A DNA stretch of 33,962 nucleotides. It comes from Spirochaetales bacterium (lineage in GTDB: Bacteria; Spirochaetota; Spirochaetia; Sphaerochaetales; Sphaerochaetaceae). Positions 8,429 to 17,595 of the stretch are shown one piece after another. The DNA lies in contig JAAYFO010000010.1 of NCBI GenBank assembly GCA_012728215.1, forward strand, positions 1 to 33,962, given 5' to 3'. Under the pieces are notes generated by a model that ran no database searches, was not told where the DNA came from, and saw only the letters and a program-made list of their open reading frames with translations. Every line of letters starts with the position of its first letter. Position 1 is the stretch's first letter. The translations under genes and the position numbers were made by a program.

Positions 8429-9808
8429 TTAAAGAATGTATTGTGAAAGATCCTGGTTCTTCACAACCTCAGAAAGACGCCCATCGACATACTGCGGGGT
8501 GATGACCACCTTCTGGCCTGAAAGCTGATCGGCACTGAAGGCAAGCTCTTCAAGAAGAGTCTCCATGATGGTGTACAGTCTTCGAGCTCCGATGTTCTCG
8601 TTTACAGCATTGACTTCATAGGCAATCTCTGCAATTCTCCTGATTCCATCATCGGAGAACTCCAGATCCACCCCTTCGGTCTTCATCAGTTCCTTGTACT
8701 GGACCGTTATAGCATTCTCAGGTTCACAAAGGATTCTTGTGAAGTCCTCCGTACTTAGTGCAGATAGCTCCACTCTCAGAGGGAATCGTCCCTGAAGCTC
8801 AGGAATAAGGTCACTGGGCTTGGAAACATGGAATGCGCCGGCAGCAACGAACAGGACATGGCTTGTGTCAATCACACCCCATTTCGTGTTGACCTTGGTG
8901 CCCTCTACAATCGGAAGGATGTCTCGCTGGACACCTTCACGGGAAATGTCCGGAGAACTGGAATTTGAGTTCGAACCTGCAATCTTGTCTATCTCATCGA
9001 TGAAGATGATGCCCATCTGCTCAGTCCGCTGCTTGGCGATTTCAATGAGCTTGTCCTGATCAATCACCTTCTCGCTCTCTTCCTCAATTAGAATCTCACG
9101 AGCTCGCTTGACCGAGACCTTTCTTTTCTTGGGACCTCTGGACATGTTGCCGAAGATGCTCCCAAGACTGTTCACCGCATCGCTGATATCACTGGGGTTA
9201 CCGCTTGTCATAAGCTCGATTCCAATTCCAGATGGCTTTGCAGGAGCACTGACCATCTCAATCTCCTTGTCCTCAAGAGCACCGCTTCTAAGGAGTATCC
9301 GATAGCTCTCCCTTGTTTCGCCGACCTTGCCATCGAAGCTTTCAGAAGGCCCTTCATGCGGCTTCAGATTAGGAATGAGGAGGTCAAGAAGACGTTCCTC
9401 GACTCTCTTAGCGACAGTCTCCTGATTGTTTTCCGCCATCTCCTTCTTCACCCCGGCTATGGCGCTTCCCATGAGATCTCGTACCATTGATTCGACATCA
9501 CGTCCCACATATCCCACTTCAGTGTATTTGGTCGCCTCGACCTTGATGAAGGGAGCGTTGGACAGCTTGGCGATTCTTCGGGCAATCTCGGTCTTTCCGA
9601 CTCCTGTCGGTCCAATCATTATAATATTTTTCGGGAACACTTCATCACGAATTCCATCAGGAAGCTTCTTACGCCTCGTTCTGTTGCGCAATGCGACAGC
9701 GATGGTCCGTTTTGCCTTTTCCTGACCTATGACGAATTTATCAAGCTCCTTCACTATCTCGGAAGGAACCATCTCATCCAGACTCTTCTTGTTCTCAATC
9801 AGTTCCAT
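8429..9808 (-). CDS. hslU: HslU, ATPase/unfoldase subunit of the HslUV protease
   Basis: An AAA+ ring ATPase that unfolds substrates and feeds them to HslV in the cytoplasm. Its 459 residues show the N-terminal signature PSEIVKELDKFVIGQEKAKR, Walker A GPTGVGKT (66-73), the KYTEVGYVGRDVE pore-region motif, the I-domain insertion (about 110-240), Walker B with IIFIDEIDK, and the conserved tail ending SQYIL, whose last residues dock into HslV to activate it. AGGA lies 7 nt before the ATG, 14 nt after the hslV stop. Co-transcription with hslV is normal for this pair. Confidence 0.97.
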   Translation of the reverse strand: MELIENKKSLDEMVPSEIVKELDKFVIGQEKAKRTIAVALRNRTRRKKLPDGIRDEVFPKNIIMIGPTGVGKTEIARRIAKLSNAPFIKVEATKYTEVGYVGRDVESMVRDLMGSAIAGVKKEMAENNQETVAKRVEERLLDLLIPNLKPHEGPSESFDGKVGETRESYRILLRSGALEDKEIEMVSAPAKPSGIGIELMTSGNPSDISDAVNSLGSIFGNMSRGPKKRKVSVKRAREILIEEESEKVIDQDKLIEIAKQRTEQMGIIFIDEIDKIAGSNSNSSSPDISREGVQRDILPIVEGTKVNTKWGVIDTSHVLFVAAGAFHVSKPSDLIPELQGRFPLRVELSALSTEDFTRILCEPENAITVQYKELMKTEGVDLEFSDDGIRRIAEIAYEVNAVNENIGARRLYTIMETLLEELAFSADQLSGQKVVITPQYVDGRLSEVVKNQDLSQYIL

Positions 9809-9822
9809 TGTAAATTCCTATT

Positions 9823-10356
9823 TTAAATTATATCAGACACGCAGTTGTGGTTTGTATAGATGCAGATGTCTCCGGCAATGGAAAGAGCTTCCTCTGCGAT
9901 TCTCCTGGCATCCCAGTCCACGCCGGCCTTAAGATAGGCACGTGCAGCTGACAAGGCAAAGTTTCCACCGCTTCCGATGGCGACAGAATCAAATTCCGGT
10001 TCCAGCACATCCCCCTGTCCTGTGACGAGGAAAATCTTCCTGCCATCAGTGGCGAGAATCATCGCTTCCAGCTTGCGAAGGTTCCGATCCGTTCGCCATT
10101 CCCGTGCAAGATCCACAGCCGCCCTTGTCAGATCTCCAGAGAACTGCTTCAGCTTCTTCTCAAAGAGATCGCACAGAGTGAAGGCATCAGCGGTGCCTCC
10201 TGCAAATCCAACGAGGATTCTGTTCTCATATATTCTTCGGACCTTGTGAACGTTGCCCTTCATGATTGTCTCGCCATTGGTGACCTGACCATCACCTGCC
10301 ATTGCCACATGTCCATCCTTTCGGACAGCGATGATTGTAGTGCTTCTGAAACTCAT
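9823..10356 (-). CDS. hslV: HslV, peptidase subunit of the HslUV protease
   Basis: A proteasome beta-like N-terminal nucleophile peptidase of 177 residues. Family hallmarks are [37 protein letters not shown] and [13 protein letters not shown]. In most relatives the nucleophile Thr follows the initiator Met directly; here five residues (MSFRS) precede the TT pair. This resembles CodW/ClpQ of Bacillus, where an N-terminal Ser does the catalysis. Either Thr6 is exposed by processing or Ser2 is the nucleophile. The ATG overlaps the xerC stop by 4 nt (ATGA), and a GGAAGAAGGA purine tract serves as ribosome site. Confidence 0.96.
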   Translation of the reverse strand: MSFRSTTIIAVRKDGHVAMAGDGQVTNGETIMKGNVHKVRRIYENRILVGFAGGTADAFTLCDLFEKKLKQFSGDLTRAAVDLAREWRTDRNLRKLEAMILATDGRKIFLVTGQGDVLEPEFDSVAIGSGGNFALSAARAYLKAGVDWDARRIAEEALSIAGDICIYTNHNCVSDII

Positions 10357-11249
10357 TCCTTCTTCCTTTCATGCGGAAAGCTCCTGTTGTAGACTTCCCG
10401 CAGCCTTTCATTGGTAAGATGCGTATAAATCTGTGTCGTCGATATGCTCCTGTGTCCCAGCATCTCCTGGACAGCCCTTATACTGGTGTCATGATCCAGA
10501 AGATGAGTGGCAAACGAATGTCTGAACACATGCGGTGTGAACTTCTTTGTAATCGACAGCTCAACTTTATACTTATCAAAGATACTATGGACAAACGAAA
10601 CCGACAACCGTTTTCCATTTTTATTTATCAAAAGGGCCTCGGCATCGATTATTTTCACTCTTTGCCTGAATCCAATATATGCTCTGAGAATGTTAGCTGC
10701 CCTTGGCGTGAGGAAAACATATCTCTGCACTGAGCCTTTTCCCTTCACAAGGATCCTTGCACCTTCCCAGTCGACGTCCTTCTCATTGATTCCTATCAGT
10801 TCACTAAGTCGGCAACCTGTGCTGTAGAACAGGTTGAAGATCGTACTGCATAGCATTCCATGAAAATCATCACATGGGATATCCAGCACCCTGTGGATTT
10901 CATCCTCGCTGAGAACTGAGGGAAGCCGACGGTACCGGCTGCTTCCTCTGATTCTTGAAAAAGGATTGTCCTTGGCCTCACCTTCCATGCAAAGATAGTG
11001 GAAGAATCCTCTCATGGTCGAAAGAATCCTGTTGATGCTGCTGGCGGCAAGCTTGTCATTCATAAGCTCTGAGATAAACAAGCCGGCATCTTCATTTCTC
11101 ATCTGAGCTAGAGTCAGGTCAGTGCCCCTGAGAAACCCCATGAGCTTCTCCAGGTCCAGCCGATAAGAGGAAACGGTATTCATGGAATAGCCAAGCATGC
11201 TCGACAGGTATGACAGAAATCCTTCCTTCAACTCTTCATTAGTCTTCAT
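10353..11249 (-). CDS. xerC: Tyrosine recombinase XerC/XerD family (second copy)
   Basis: A site-specific recombinase expected to act with the other Xer protein at dif to resolve chromosome dimers. With the start at the ATG at 11249 it has 298 residues, normal for XerC/D. The N-terminal SAM-like DNA-binding domain spans about 5-90. The catalytic set is complete: R147 (GCRLSE), K171 (KGKG), H240 and R243 ([12 protein letters not shown]), H266 (LGH) and Y275. The reading frame is open further upstream to 11306, but those codons do not match the family. No ribosome site precedes the ATG; a TATATT ends 9 nt upstream and could give a short-leader transcript. Its assignment as XerC rather than XerD is by position only. 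Confidence 0.9.
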   Translation of the reverse strand: MKTNEELKEGFLSYLSSMLGYSMNTVSSYRLDLEKLMGFLRGTDLTLAQMRNEDAGLFISELMNDKLAASSINRILSTMRGFFHYLCMEGEAKDNPFSRIRGSSRYRRLPSVLSEDEIHRVLDIPCDDFHGMLCSTIFNLFYSTGCRLSELIGINEKDVDWEGARILVKGKGSVQRYVFLTPRAANILRAYIGFRQRVKIIDAEALLINKNGKRLSVSFVHSIFDKYKVELSITKKFTPHVFRHSFATHLLDHDTSIRAVQEMLGHRSISTTQIYTHLTNERLREVYNRSFPHERKKE

Positions 11250-11287
11250 CACAGATGAAATATACCATTTTACTGATGAAATTACCA

Positions 11288-12235
11288 TCACGACTTGACG
11301 TACCATGCTTCACAATACCTATAGCGATTACAGTTTTGCAGTTCAAATTCCGGACTGTAAGGCACTCTGTGCACTGTAATTGCATCCTTTTCAATCAACT
11401 GAGCAACAGTATCGATTTCTGAAGCGCCATCATCGCAAAGAAGCGAACTCCCTTCAAATTGCCTGCCACTTCTTCTTGCAGATCCATGTACATAGACATC
11501 CCTTCCGCCATCCAGTGCAAATCCTGCAGTTCCCAATGCGCCTGAATGGATTCCAGCCTGAAACACGACAGTGAACCGAGTCAGCAGAGCCAGAACTTGA
11601 TTGCGAATAGGAAAGTTGTATCTCATCCCACAAGCAGAAGGCAGAAACTGAGAAATCAGCAACCCTCCCTGAGAGATGATCCTCTGCTTGAGATATCCGG
11701 CATTATGAGGATAGTCAACATCCAACCCGCATCCAAGCACCCCGATCACTCGGCCGCCTCCATCAAGACAACCTTGCATCACAGCCTGATCCAGGCCATA
11801 GGCAAGTCCGCTGACCACCGACACGCCATTGAGACCGCACTCCAATCCAAACCTGTACGCTTGCTGCCTGCTTTCTCCAGTCGGACGTCTGGTTCCAACA
11901 GCAGTCAGACTATGATTCCAGTTCTGATCGAGCGAACCCGTGAACATGAGACCAAATGGAAGATGACGCTCATCCCCAAGAAGAAACGGATATTCACTGC
12001 TGAAGCAATGGCAAAAACCGTGACAATCAGCCCTTTCGAGGAAATTCTCTGCCAGATGATAGCATTGCTCAGCCCTGCTGACATCATAAGTGAAATTCTT
12101 TCCAATCTTCAGATACTGACCGACAGCCCCTGGCCTTCCCTCAAAATCCTCCAAGGAAAAATGGCTCTGAAACAGGACCTTTTTCACATACTCCGAAATC
12201 CCTGGAATGCAGAAAATGAACAAACCTCTGTCCAT
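11288..12235 (-). CDS. dprA: DNA processing protein DprA (Smf)
   Basis: DprA protects incoming single-stranded DNA and loads RecA during transformation. The Rossmann-like core is clear: VGTRRPTG (113-120), VVSGLAYGLDQA (140-151), VIGVLGCGLDVDYP (163-176), FPIRNQ (208-213) and SGALGTAGFAL (231-241). Differences from consensus are SQ in place of SE at 195-196 and VFQA in place of VVEA. The ATG at 12235 is chosen because AGGAGG lies 9 nt upstream; the frame also has an ATG at 12256 without a good ribosome site. The N-terminal region (1-80) is divergent and rich in Cys and His. Its place among xer and division genes parallels the smf-xer clustering known in other spirochaetes. Confidence 0.9.
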   Translation of the reverse strand: MDRGLFIFCIPGISEYVKKVLFQSHFSLEDFEGRPGAVGQYLKIGKNFTYDVSRAEQCYHLAENFLERADCHGFCHCFSSEYPFLLGDERHLPFGLMFTGSLDQNWNHSLTAVGTRRPTGESRQQAYRFGLECGLNGVSVVSGLAYGLDQAVMQGCLDGGGRVIGVLGCGLDVDYPHNAGYLKQRIISQGGLLISQFLPSACGMRYNFPIRNQVLALLTRFTVVFQAGIHSGALGTAGFALDGGRDVYVHGSARRSGRQFEGSSLLCDDGASEIDTVAQLIEKDAITVHRVPYSPEFELQNCNRYRYCEAWYVKS

Positions 12236-12300
12236 GACAGCTGACCTCCTGCCCATTACAACGGGAGAATCAGCTTCATGCTGAGAAGAAAAACAACATG

Positions 12301-13203
12301 CTACTTGCCACCGCCATCGGGGTGATGCTTGTTGAACTCACTTTGGAGCTGGTCTGTATCGACATGAGTGTAGACCTGAGTCGTTCTTATGTCGCTGTGC
12401 CCCAGCAGCTCCTGAACTACACGGAGATCCGCCCCACCCTGAAGAAGATGAGTGGCAAAGCTGTGTCTAAGGGTATGGACCTTGGCATCCTTTCCGCAAT
12501 CAGCGCAATACGCCTTGAACCGCTTCCATACCAGTGCCCGGGTAAGCCGCTCACCCCGCCTTCCAACGAACAGGAACCTGCATCTGGGATTGTCATTCAC
12601 CAACACTGGCCGGCTTTCAATCATATACCTTGAAAGAAGGTCACGAAGGATTGTTCCCACCAGCACAATGCGCTGCTTGTCACCCTTTCCTATGACGGAA
12701 AGAACTCCTTGCTCACAATCGTAGTCCTGAACTCTCAGAGCGGTGGCTTCGGACACTCTCAGTCCACATGAATAGATGGCTTCGAAGAGCGTCCTGTCGC
12801 GAAGTCCAAGAGGGGTCGTCACATCCATAGTGTCAAGTATTGCATCCACTTCGCCGGTCTTAAGCACTTTTGGCAACGGTTTCTCGACCTTGATCTGTCC
12901 GATGAGCTCAAGCGGACTGACATCCATGATGTCGCTTTGAATCAGGAATACATAAAAAACCCGAAGGATGGTGATTATTCGGGAAACAGTCCTCGTGCCG
13001 ACCTTGCCATCCTTGGATCTGAATCCAAGATATTCGGTTATCTCATCGACATCAACGGCATCGGCCTGATGACCTCTTCCTTCAAGGAATGCAATATAGC
13101 GCCTTATTTCAGCGACATAGCAGGAAACGGTATTCGGTGACGAACGCCTTTCGACAAAAAGAAACTGTCGGAAACTGGAAATCAGATCATCTGAAACAGA
13201 CAT
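12301..13203 (-). CDS. xerD: Tyrosine recombinase XerD/XerC family (first copy)
   Basis: A 300-residue recombinase with the full catalytic set: R149 (CGLRVSE), K173 (GKGDKQR), H243 and R246 ([12 protein letters not shown]), H269 (LGH) and Y278 (VYTH). The N-terminal core-binding domain covers about 1-95. Presumed partner of the product at 10353-11249 in XerCD-dif recombination at the septum, which fits co-transcription with ftsZ. The ATG overlaps the ftsZ stop (TGATG), implying translational coupling; no strong ribosome site is visible. The XerC/XerD names of the two copies are interchangeable on present evidence. About 65 nt separate it from the dprA start with no clear terminator. Confidence 0.9.
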   Translation of the reverse strand: MSVSDDLISSFRQFLFVERRSSPNTVSCYVAEIRRYIAFLEGRGHQADAVDVDEITEYLGFRSKDGKVGTRTVSRIITILRVFYVFLIQSDIMDVSPLELIGQIKVEKPLPKVLKTGEVDAILDTMDVTTPLGLRDRTLFEAIYSCGLRVSEATALRVQDYDCEQGVLSVIGKGDKQRIVLVGTILRDLLSRYMIESRPVLVNDNPRCRFLFVGRRGERLTRALVWKRFKAYCADCGKDAKVHTLRHSFATHLLQGGADLRVVQELLGHSDIRTTQVYTHVDTDQLQSEFNKHHPDGGGK

Positions 13204-14423
13204 CAGCGACGTTCATCTTCATCATTGTCGGCAGTCTTGTACCTCAATACTGCAGGTGTCGAGAAATCAGAACCGGGGTTGGACCTTCTTGTAATCTGAC
13301 TCTGCAGATCCTGCCATCGGTTGATCTTGATGTAGTTCTCGCTTCTTGCAGCTGGATTAGCCGTGGCTTCTTCGCGTTCCTTTGCAGGGATATCGCTGAT
13401 TCGGCTTTCCTGAGGCTTCTGAGAGACAGTAGGCATCTCGACAGTGGTCTGGTTCTCGAATCCAGTTGCGACGACAGTGACCTTAATGCTGTCCCCCAGA
13501 TCCGGATTGTAAGCCTGACCAGCAATGATGAGGGCATCGGGATCGCAGTTCTCGGTAAGAAGTTCCACGACATCCTGATATTCCTGCAATGTAAGGCCAT
13601 CACCTCCGCAGAGATTGACAAGAACGCTCTTAGCTCCCTTTATGCTGGTATTCTCCAGCAGAGGATTGGATATAGCCTGTCTGGCGGCATCCAGAGCCCT
13701 TGTTTCGCCTTCTCCGATTCCGATTCCCATCAGGGCATCACCCTTGCCCTTCATCACGGTACGGACATCGGCGAAGTCAATGTTGATCTCTCCAGGTTCA
13801 GTGATGAGTTCGCTGATACCCTGGACTCCCTGACGAAGAACATCATCGGCCATAAGGAAGGCCTGCTTGATCGGGGTGTTGTTTTCAGCGACCTTCAGAA
13901 GATACTGGTTTGGAATGAGAATCAGAGTATCTACGCTCTCACGAAGCTTTGCAATTCCTTCCTGTGCCAAGGCAAGTTTCTTACGACCCTCGAATGCAAA
14001 AGGCGTAGTCACCACAGCCACAGTCAGCACATTCTCCGACTTGGCTATCTCGGCCACTACTGGAGCCGCACCAGTGCCGGTGCCGCCGCCCATTCCTGCT
14101 GTGATGAACACCATGTCGGTGCCTTTCATCAGTTCCTTGATCTCTTCCTTGGACTCGATTGCAGCCTTCTCGCCGACCTCGGGAATACCTCCGGCACCAA
14201 GTCCTCCTGTCAGTTCCTTGCCAATCGGCATCCGGATCTGAGCATTTGACTTCTGAAGAGCCTGAACATCAGTATTGAGAGAGACAAAAGTTACCTTCTT
14301 AAGACCGCTTGCAATCATTCTGTTGACAGCGTTGCCACCTGCACCACCCACTCCAACGACCTTTATGTCTGTTGGCGCAGTCTGATCATCCTTCAGCAAA
14401 TCTTCTATCATTCCAAAATCCAT
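13203..14423 (-). CDS. ftsZ: Cell division GTPase FtsZ
   Basis: A tubulin-like GTPase that assembles the Z ring. With the start at the ATG at 14423 (AGGGG 7 nt upstream) it has 406 residues; another in-frame ATG at 14438 abuts the ftsA stop but lacks a ribosome site. The N-terminal GTP site is [16 protein letters not shown] (21-36), the tubulin signature loop is GGGTGTG (112-118) and the T7 loop carries INIDFADV. A variable linker follows from about 315. The C-terminal conserved peptide STPAVLRYK resembles the FtsA-binding D/E-x-P-A-x-L-R motif, followed by a short charged tail. Confidence 0.98.
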   Translation of the reverse strand: MDFGMIEDLLKDDQTAPTDIKVVGVGGAGGNAVNRMIASGLKKVTFVSLNTDVQALQKSNAQIRMPIGKELTGGLGAGGIPEVGEKAAIESKEEIKELMKGTDMVFITAGMGGGTGTGAAPVVAEIAKSENVLTVAVVTTPFAFEGRKKLALAQEGIAKLRESVDTLILIPNQYLLKVAENNTPIKQAFLMADDVLRQGVQGISELITEPGEINIDFADVRTVMKGKGDALMGIGIGEGETRALDAARQAISNPLLENTSIKGAKSVLVNLCGGDGLTLQEYQDVVELLTENCDPDALIIAGQAYNPDLGDSIKVTVVATGFENQTTVEMPTVSQKPQESRISDIPAKEREEATANPAARSENYIKINRWQDLQSQITRRSNPGSDFSTPAVLRYKTADNDEDERR

Positions 14424-14438
14424 AATCGAACCCCTCAT

Positions 14439-15698
14439 CTATTTTGCAACCGTTCTGAAGAATCGAGAAATCTTCTTGAAGATATTTTCTGAAGAAGACT
14501 GCTTCCATTCATTTCCAGAGCTTCTGACACTTTTCTTTCCAACAGCAGCAGAAAGAAATCTGCTGGCTTCATTCTGCAGCAAGCCAAGTACAGTTGTGTA
14601 CTTAGGATCGATGTAGCTTCTGTCCAATCCATGAAGCGCTTCCGGGAACCCGATCCTTGGCTGCAACCTGAAAATCTCACTTGCCAGTTCACTGACACCC
14701 GACAGAAGCGCACCACCACCGACGAGGACAACCCCACCAGCGAACTGGGACTGCGGACAGCACTTGTCAAGATCATTCTTCAGGAACGAGAAAATCTCCG
14801 CCATCCTGGGCTCGATGATCTTGCAAAGCTCCTTCTTTGGCATGCTTATAGCCCTGAGGCCCTGAACCTGCGGAATGACAACCATATCGTTTGGAGCTAT
14901 CGATGGGATGTAGCAGCATCCGCTCCCGCACTTGACGCTCTCCGCCACGGCATGGGATTTTCCAAGTATGTAGGCGATGTCATTCGTAACATCGTTGGAA
15001 CCCAGGTCTATGCCGCCGGCATAGCATGGAGAACCATTGGAATATGCAATCATGTTGGTCACCTGGCTTCCGATATTGACAAGCACCGTCCCAACTTCCT
15101 TCTCCTCGGATGAAAGAACCACTTGCGCATCGGCCAGAGACTGAAGAATCACACGCTGCGAGTCAAATCCCGCCCTGATCAGAGTCTTCCGGTCTGTCTG
15201 AATCACATCGGACTGCCCAGTGACTATGAGAACCTTGGTCTCAAGCCTGTGACCAAGCATGTTGATCGGGTCCTTGATTCCTTCCTTTCCATCTACACAG
15301 AAATCCTGAACCAGCGTATGAAGGATCTCCTTGTCAGCTGGGAGATTGAAGGCCTTGGCGACTTCCAGACTTCGATAGATGTCATCACGTGTTATCTCAA
15401 GGTCCTTGCCGGTAATGCCGACCACACCTTCGGAGTTGTATGTTTCAATCTGACTGCCACCGACACCGAAGATCACGCTGTCCACTTCGGCGCCAGCCTG
15501 AAGCTCTGATTCCTGAACAACGGATGAAATGGTACGGAGACATTGTTCTATATTCACAATCTTTCCATGAATGACGCCCTCGCTTGGTCTTTCACAAACA
15601 GTATCGACCATGAGCTGTCCATCACGGGAAACAGAACCAATGACAGCACGCACCCAGGAGGAACCTATATCCAGCGCCATCAATTTTTTTTCTGCCAC
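14439..15698 (-). CDS. ftsA: Cell division protein FtsA
   Basis: An actin-like ATPase that tethers FtsZ to the membrane. Residues 1-20 contain the phosphate-1 loop ALDIGSSWVRAVIG. The SHS2-type 1C subdomain, phosphate-2 region (VLVNIGSQVTNMI) and adenosine motif (VVLVGGGALLSGV) follow in order. The C-terminal amphipathic helix (NIFKKISRFFRTV) is the membrane-targeting sequence. The start is GTG at 15698 with AGGAGG 5 nt upstream, giving a 19-nt overlap with ftsQ; an internal ATG at 15680 overlaps the ftsQ stop but lacks a ribosome site. It ends directly before the ftsZ leader codons. Confidence 0.96.
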   Translation of the reverse strand: MAEKKLMALDIGSSWVRAVIGSVSRDGQLMVDTVCERPSEGVIHGKIVNIEQCLRTISSVVQESELQAGAEVDSVIFGVGGSQIETYNSEGVVGITGKDLEITRDDIYRSLEVAKAFNLPADKEILHTLVQDFCVDGKEGIKDPINMLGHRLETKVLIVTGQSDVIQTDRKTLIRAGFDSQRVILQSLADAQVVLSSEEKEVGTVLVNIGSQVTNMIAYSNGSPCYAGGIDLGSNDVTNDIAYILGKSHAVAESVKCGSGCCYIPSIAPNDMVVIPQVQGLRAISMPKKELCKIIEPRMAEIFSFLKNDLDKCCPQSQFAGGVVLVGGGALLSGVSELASEIFRLQPRIGFPEALHGLDRSYIDPKYTTVLGLLQNEASRFLSAAVGKKSVRSSGNEWKQSSSENIFKKISRFFRTVAK

Positions 15699-16444
15699 GG
15701 CAACCTCCTAACCAATGCATTGGCATACAGATCAAAGACCTGGTGCGTATCATTCTGGGCAGTTTGGGCAACAACAAGCTTCAAAGCGGTATTCAGCCTT
15801 CGCGACGAGACTCTTTCCCTGACGGAGATTTCAGCATCACAACTAATGAAATCCACAATAAGCCAGCCCAGATTTCCACTCATATTATTATCGTATTTCA
15901 ACGTAATTTTCAAGGACTTATCTGTAACAAGGGACTTTAGGTCATTGAGATCAATGAAAAACTCTGATGAAGGACCGAATACAAGAAGATTTTGAAGAAA
16001 AGCCGATGAAATCTCCATTTCATATTCGTTTCCTGCCAGAACCTCATCGTATCTGCCTTCAATTCTGACGACATCATTTCCTCTTATCTGCCACAAGGAA
16101 TCCACCCCGTCGTCCCCCTGGTCACGAACAACGAGCAGAAAAGCCGGATCTTCATTCTTCAGCCTCACCTTGAGAACTCCTCTGACGCTTCCCGACACTT
16201 CTGCATCGGCAATTCCATCCAGTGCCTCGATTTTCGATTCCAGTCGGCTGAACCTTCGCTGCAATGTCCCCTGCCTCAGCCATTCTGTGGCAAGCGCTGC
16301 GACCTGCTCATTGCAGAAGCAGTGCCCTGTCGATTCCACCTCAAAGCTGTCCAGGCCTCCGATGAACACGAACCAGAAGGTCAATGCGATTGCAATAAGA
16401 AGAAGCGCTATGCAAAAGACTATCATCCACTGACCTGTATTCAT
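15680..16444 (-). CDS. ftsQ: FtsQ/DivIB-like divisome protein
   Basis: A bitopic protein of 254 residues with one membrane helix at about 8-29 and a periplasmic domain. The first part after the helix resembles a POTRA domain (strand VESTGHCF, helices, then a segment on inter-strand consistency with IADAEVSGSVRGVLKVRLKNEDP, typical of FtsQ). In the divisome FtsQ links FtsL/FtsB to FtsW/FtsI. Sequence similarity is low, as is normal for this family, so the call rests on topology, the POTRA-like pattern and position between ftsW and ftsA. The ATG overlaps the ftsW stop by 4 nt, with GGAG 5 nt upstream. Confidence 0.85.
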   Translation of the reverse strand: MNTGQWMIVFCIALLLIAIALTFWFVFIGGLDSFEVESTGHCFCNEQVAALATEWLRQGTLQRRFSRLESKIEALDGIADAEVSGSVRGVLKVRLKNEDPAFLLVVRDQGDDGVDSLWQIRGNDVVRIEGRYDEVLAGNEYEMEISSAFLQNLLVFGPSSEFFIDLNDLKSLVTDKSLKITLKYDNNMSGNLGWLIVDFISCDAEISVRERVSSRRLNTALKLVVAQTAQNDTHQVFDLYANALVRRLPWQKKN

Positions 16445-17595
16445 GGCTTCTCCGGGAATACCAGATCATCAGTGGCGGCGGACAGCGTGACTTCAGCCTT
16501 TCTTGAAGAAAGGGAGTCGCGTACAATCCTTGCCAGGAATCCAGCTTCTATAATCACGACAAACAAATTGGTGCCACCCTGTGAAAAGAACGGCATAGGT
16601 ATTCCCGTCGGAGGGAACAGACCGCTTACCACCGCGGCATTGACCAGAGACTGCCAGAAGATCATCGTCGTGAACCCAAATGCGGCATAGCCCGAAAAAC
16701 GGTCTCTTTCCCATATTCTTCTGCTTCCTCGCCATCCGATGACGGCAAAGGCGATGAACAGCAGAAAGATCAGCAGAACCCCAGCAAAGCCAAGTTCTTC
16801 CGCTATGTTGGCAAGAATGAAGTCATTCTGGACTTCGGGAAGTATTCCTTTCTTGTAATATCCATTTCCAAGCCCCTTTCCCCACAGGCCTCCGGAGGAT
16901 ATCGCCTTTCTGGCGATTGTCACCTGATAGTTTATCCCTGAAGGATCGAGATTCGGGAAAAGAAACGCCGCAATCCGCTTCACACGATAAGGCTCACTTA
17001 GCATGACGGCAGTCCCGCCAACCATCAGAAACCCGAACCCAAGAAGAACCCAGGGAAGGTTCACATGTGAAAGGAGCAGCATTGCTATGCATACGCCCAG
17101 ATACACGACTGTAGTCGAGTAGTCCTTCTGAAGAAGAATCAATGTGGCAAAGCAAAGGCACACACCTGCGCAGATGAGCTGCCTGACCATCTTGGAATTG
17201 GAATCCTCGATGGAAAGCACAGATGCAAGAAACAGTATCGTGCTGAACTTGACGATCTCCGACGGCTGAAATGACGGAAGCGGTCCCAATGAGAGCCACC
17301 TTCGTGCTCCCAATGTGCTGACCCCGAAATTGGTGAAGAGCGTAAGAAGCATGAGAATCAGGCAGATCGCCATCAGAGGAATTACAGAGAAACGGAAGAA
17401 CCTCATGGGTATCAATGCGATTACGAAGCTTGCAACTATGGCCGCCACCGCAAAAACAATCTGGCGCTTCAGAAAATAGGAGCTGTCGAACCCAAAACTC
17501 AGCGCTTCCTCATAGCTTGCAGAAAACATGCATAGTAGACCAAGGAGGACCAGAGCCAGAGTCACGAGAATGAACACCAGGCTTTCAGTCTTCAT
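16441..17595 (-). CDS. ftsW: FtsW, SEDS-family peptidoglycan glycosyltransferase
   Basis: A polytopic membrane enzyme that polymerises lipid II at the septum with FtsI. Its 384 residues carry about ten membrane segments. Signature motifs are GARRWLSLGP followed by FQPSEIVK, the loop EVQNDFILANIAEELGF with the catalytic-position Asp, and GIPMPFFSQGGTN near the C-terminus. In the last motif the usual SYGG reads SQGG. FtsW is preferred over RodA because of its place between mraY and ftsQ. The ATG overlaps the mraY stop by 4 nt, and GGAGG lies 5 nt upstream. Confidence 0.94.
   Translation of the reverse strand: MKTESLVFILVTLALVLLGLLCMFSASYEEALSFGFDSSYFLKRQIVFAVAAIVASFVIALIPMRFFRFSVIPLMAICLILMLLTLFTNFGVSTLGARRWLSLGPLPSFQPSEIVKFSTILFLASVLSIEDSNSKMVRQLICAGVCLCFATLILLQKDYSTTVVYLGVCIAMLLLSHVNLPWVLLGFGFLMVGGTAVMLSEPYRVKRIAAFLFPNLDPSGINYQVTIARKAISSGGLWGKGLGNGYYKKGILPEVQNDFILANIAEELGFAGVLLIFLLFIAFAVIGWRGSRRIWERDRFSGYAAFGFTTMIFWQSLVNAAVVSGLFPPTGIPMPFFSQGGTNLFVVIIEAGFLARIVRDSLSSRKAEVTLSAATDDLVFPEKP

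Noticed and set aside
11250-11306. Upstream extension of xerC
   Set aside because: The added residues are unlike the family start and the extension would overlap the dprA stop; the ATG at 11249 fits the usual N-terminus.
11546-12244. Plus-strand open frame opposite dprA
   Set aside because: Rich in Ser, Pro and Gln without any motif, and dprA on the other strand is complete.
10353-13203. The two tyrosine recombinases as integrases of a mobile element
   Set aside because: Both have XerC/D length and motifs, are embedded in the division operon, and there are no attachment repeats or cargo.
13089-14249. Long open frame on the plus strand across xerD and ftsZ
   Set aside because: It is antisense to complete xerD and ftsZ, has no ribosome site or promoter, and its product has no recognisable domain.
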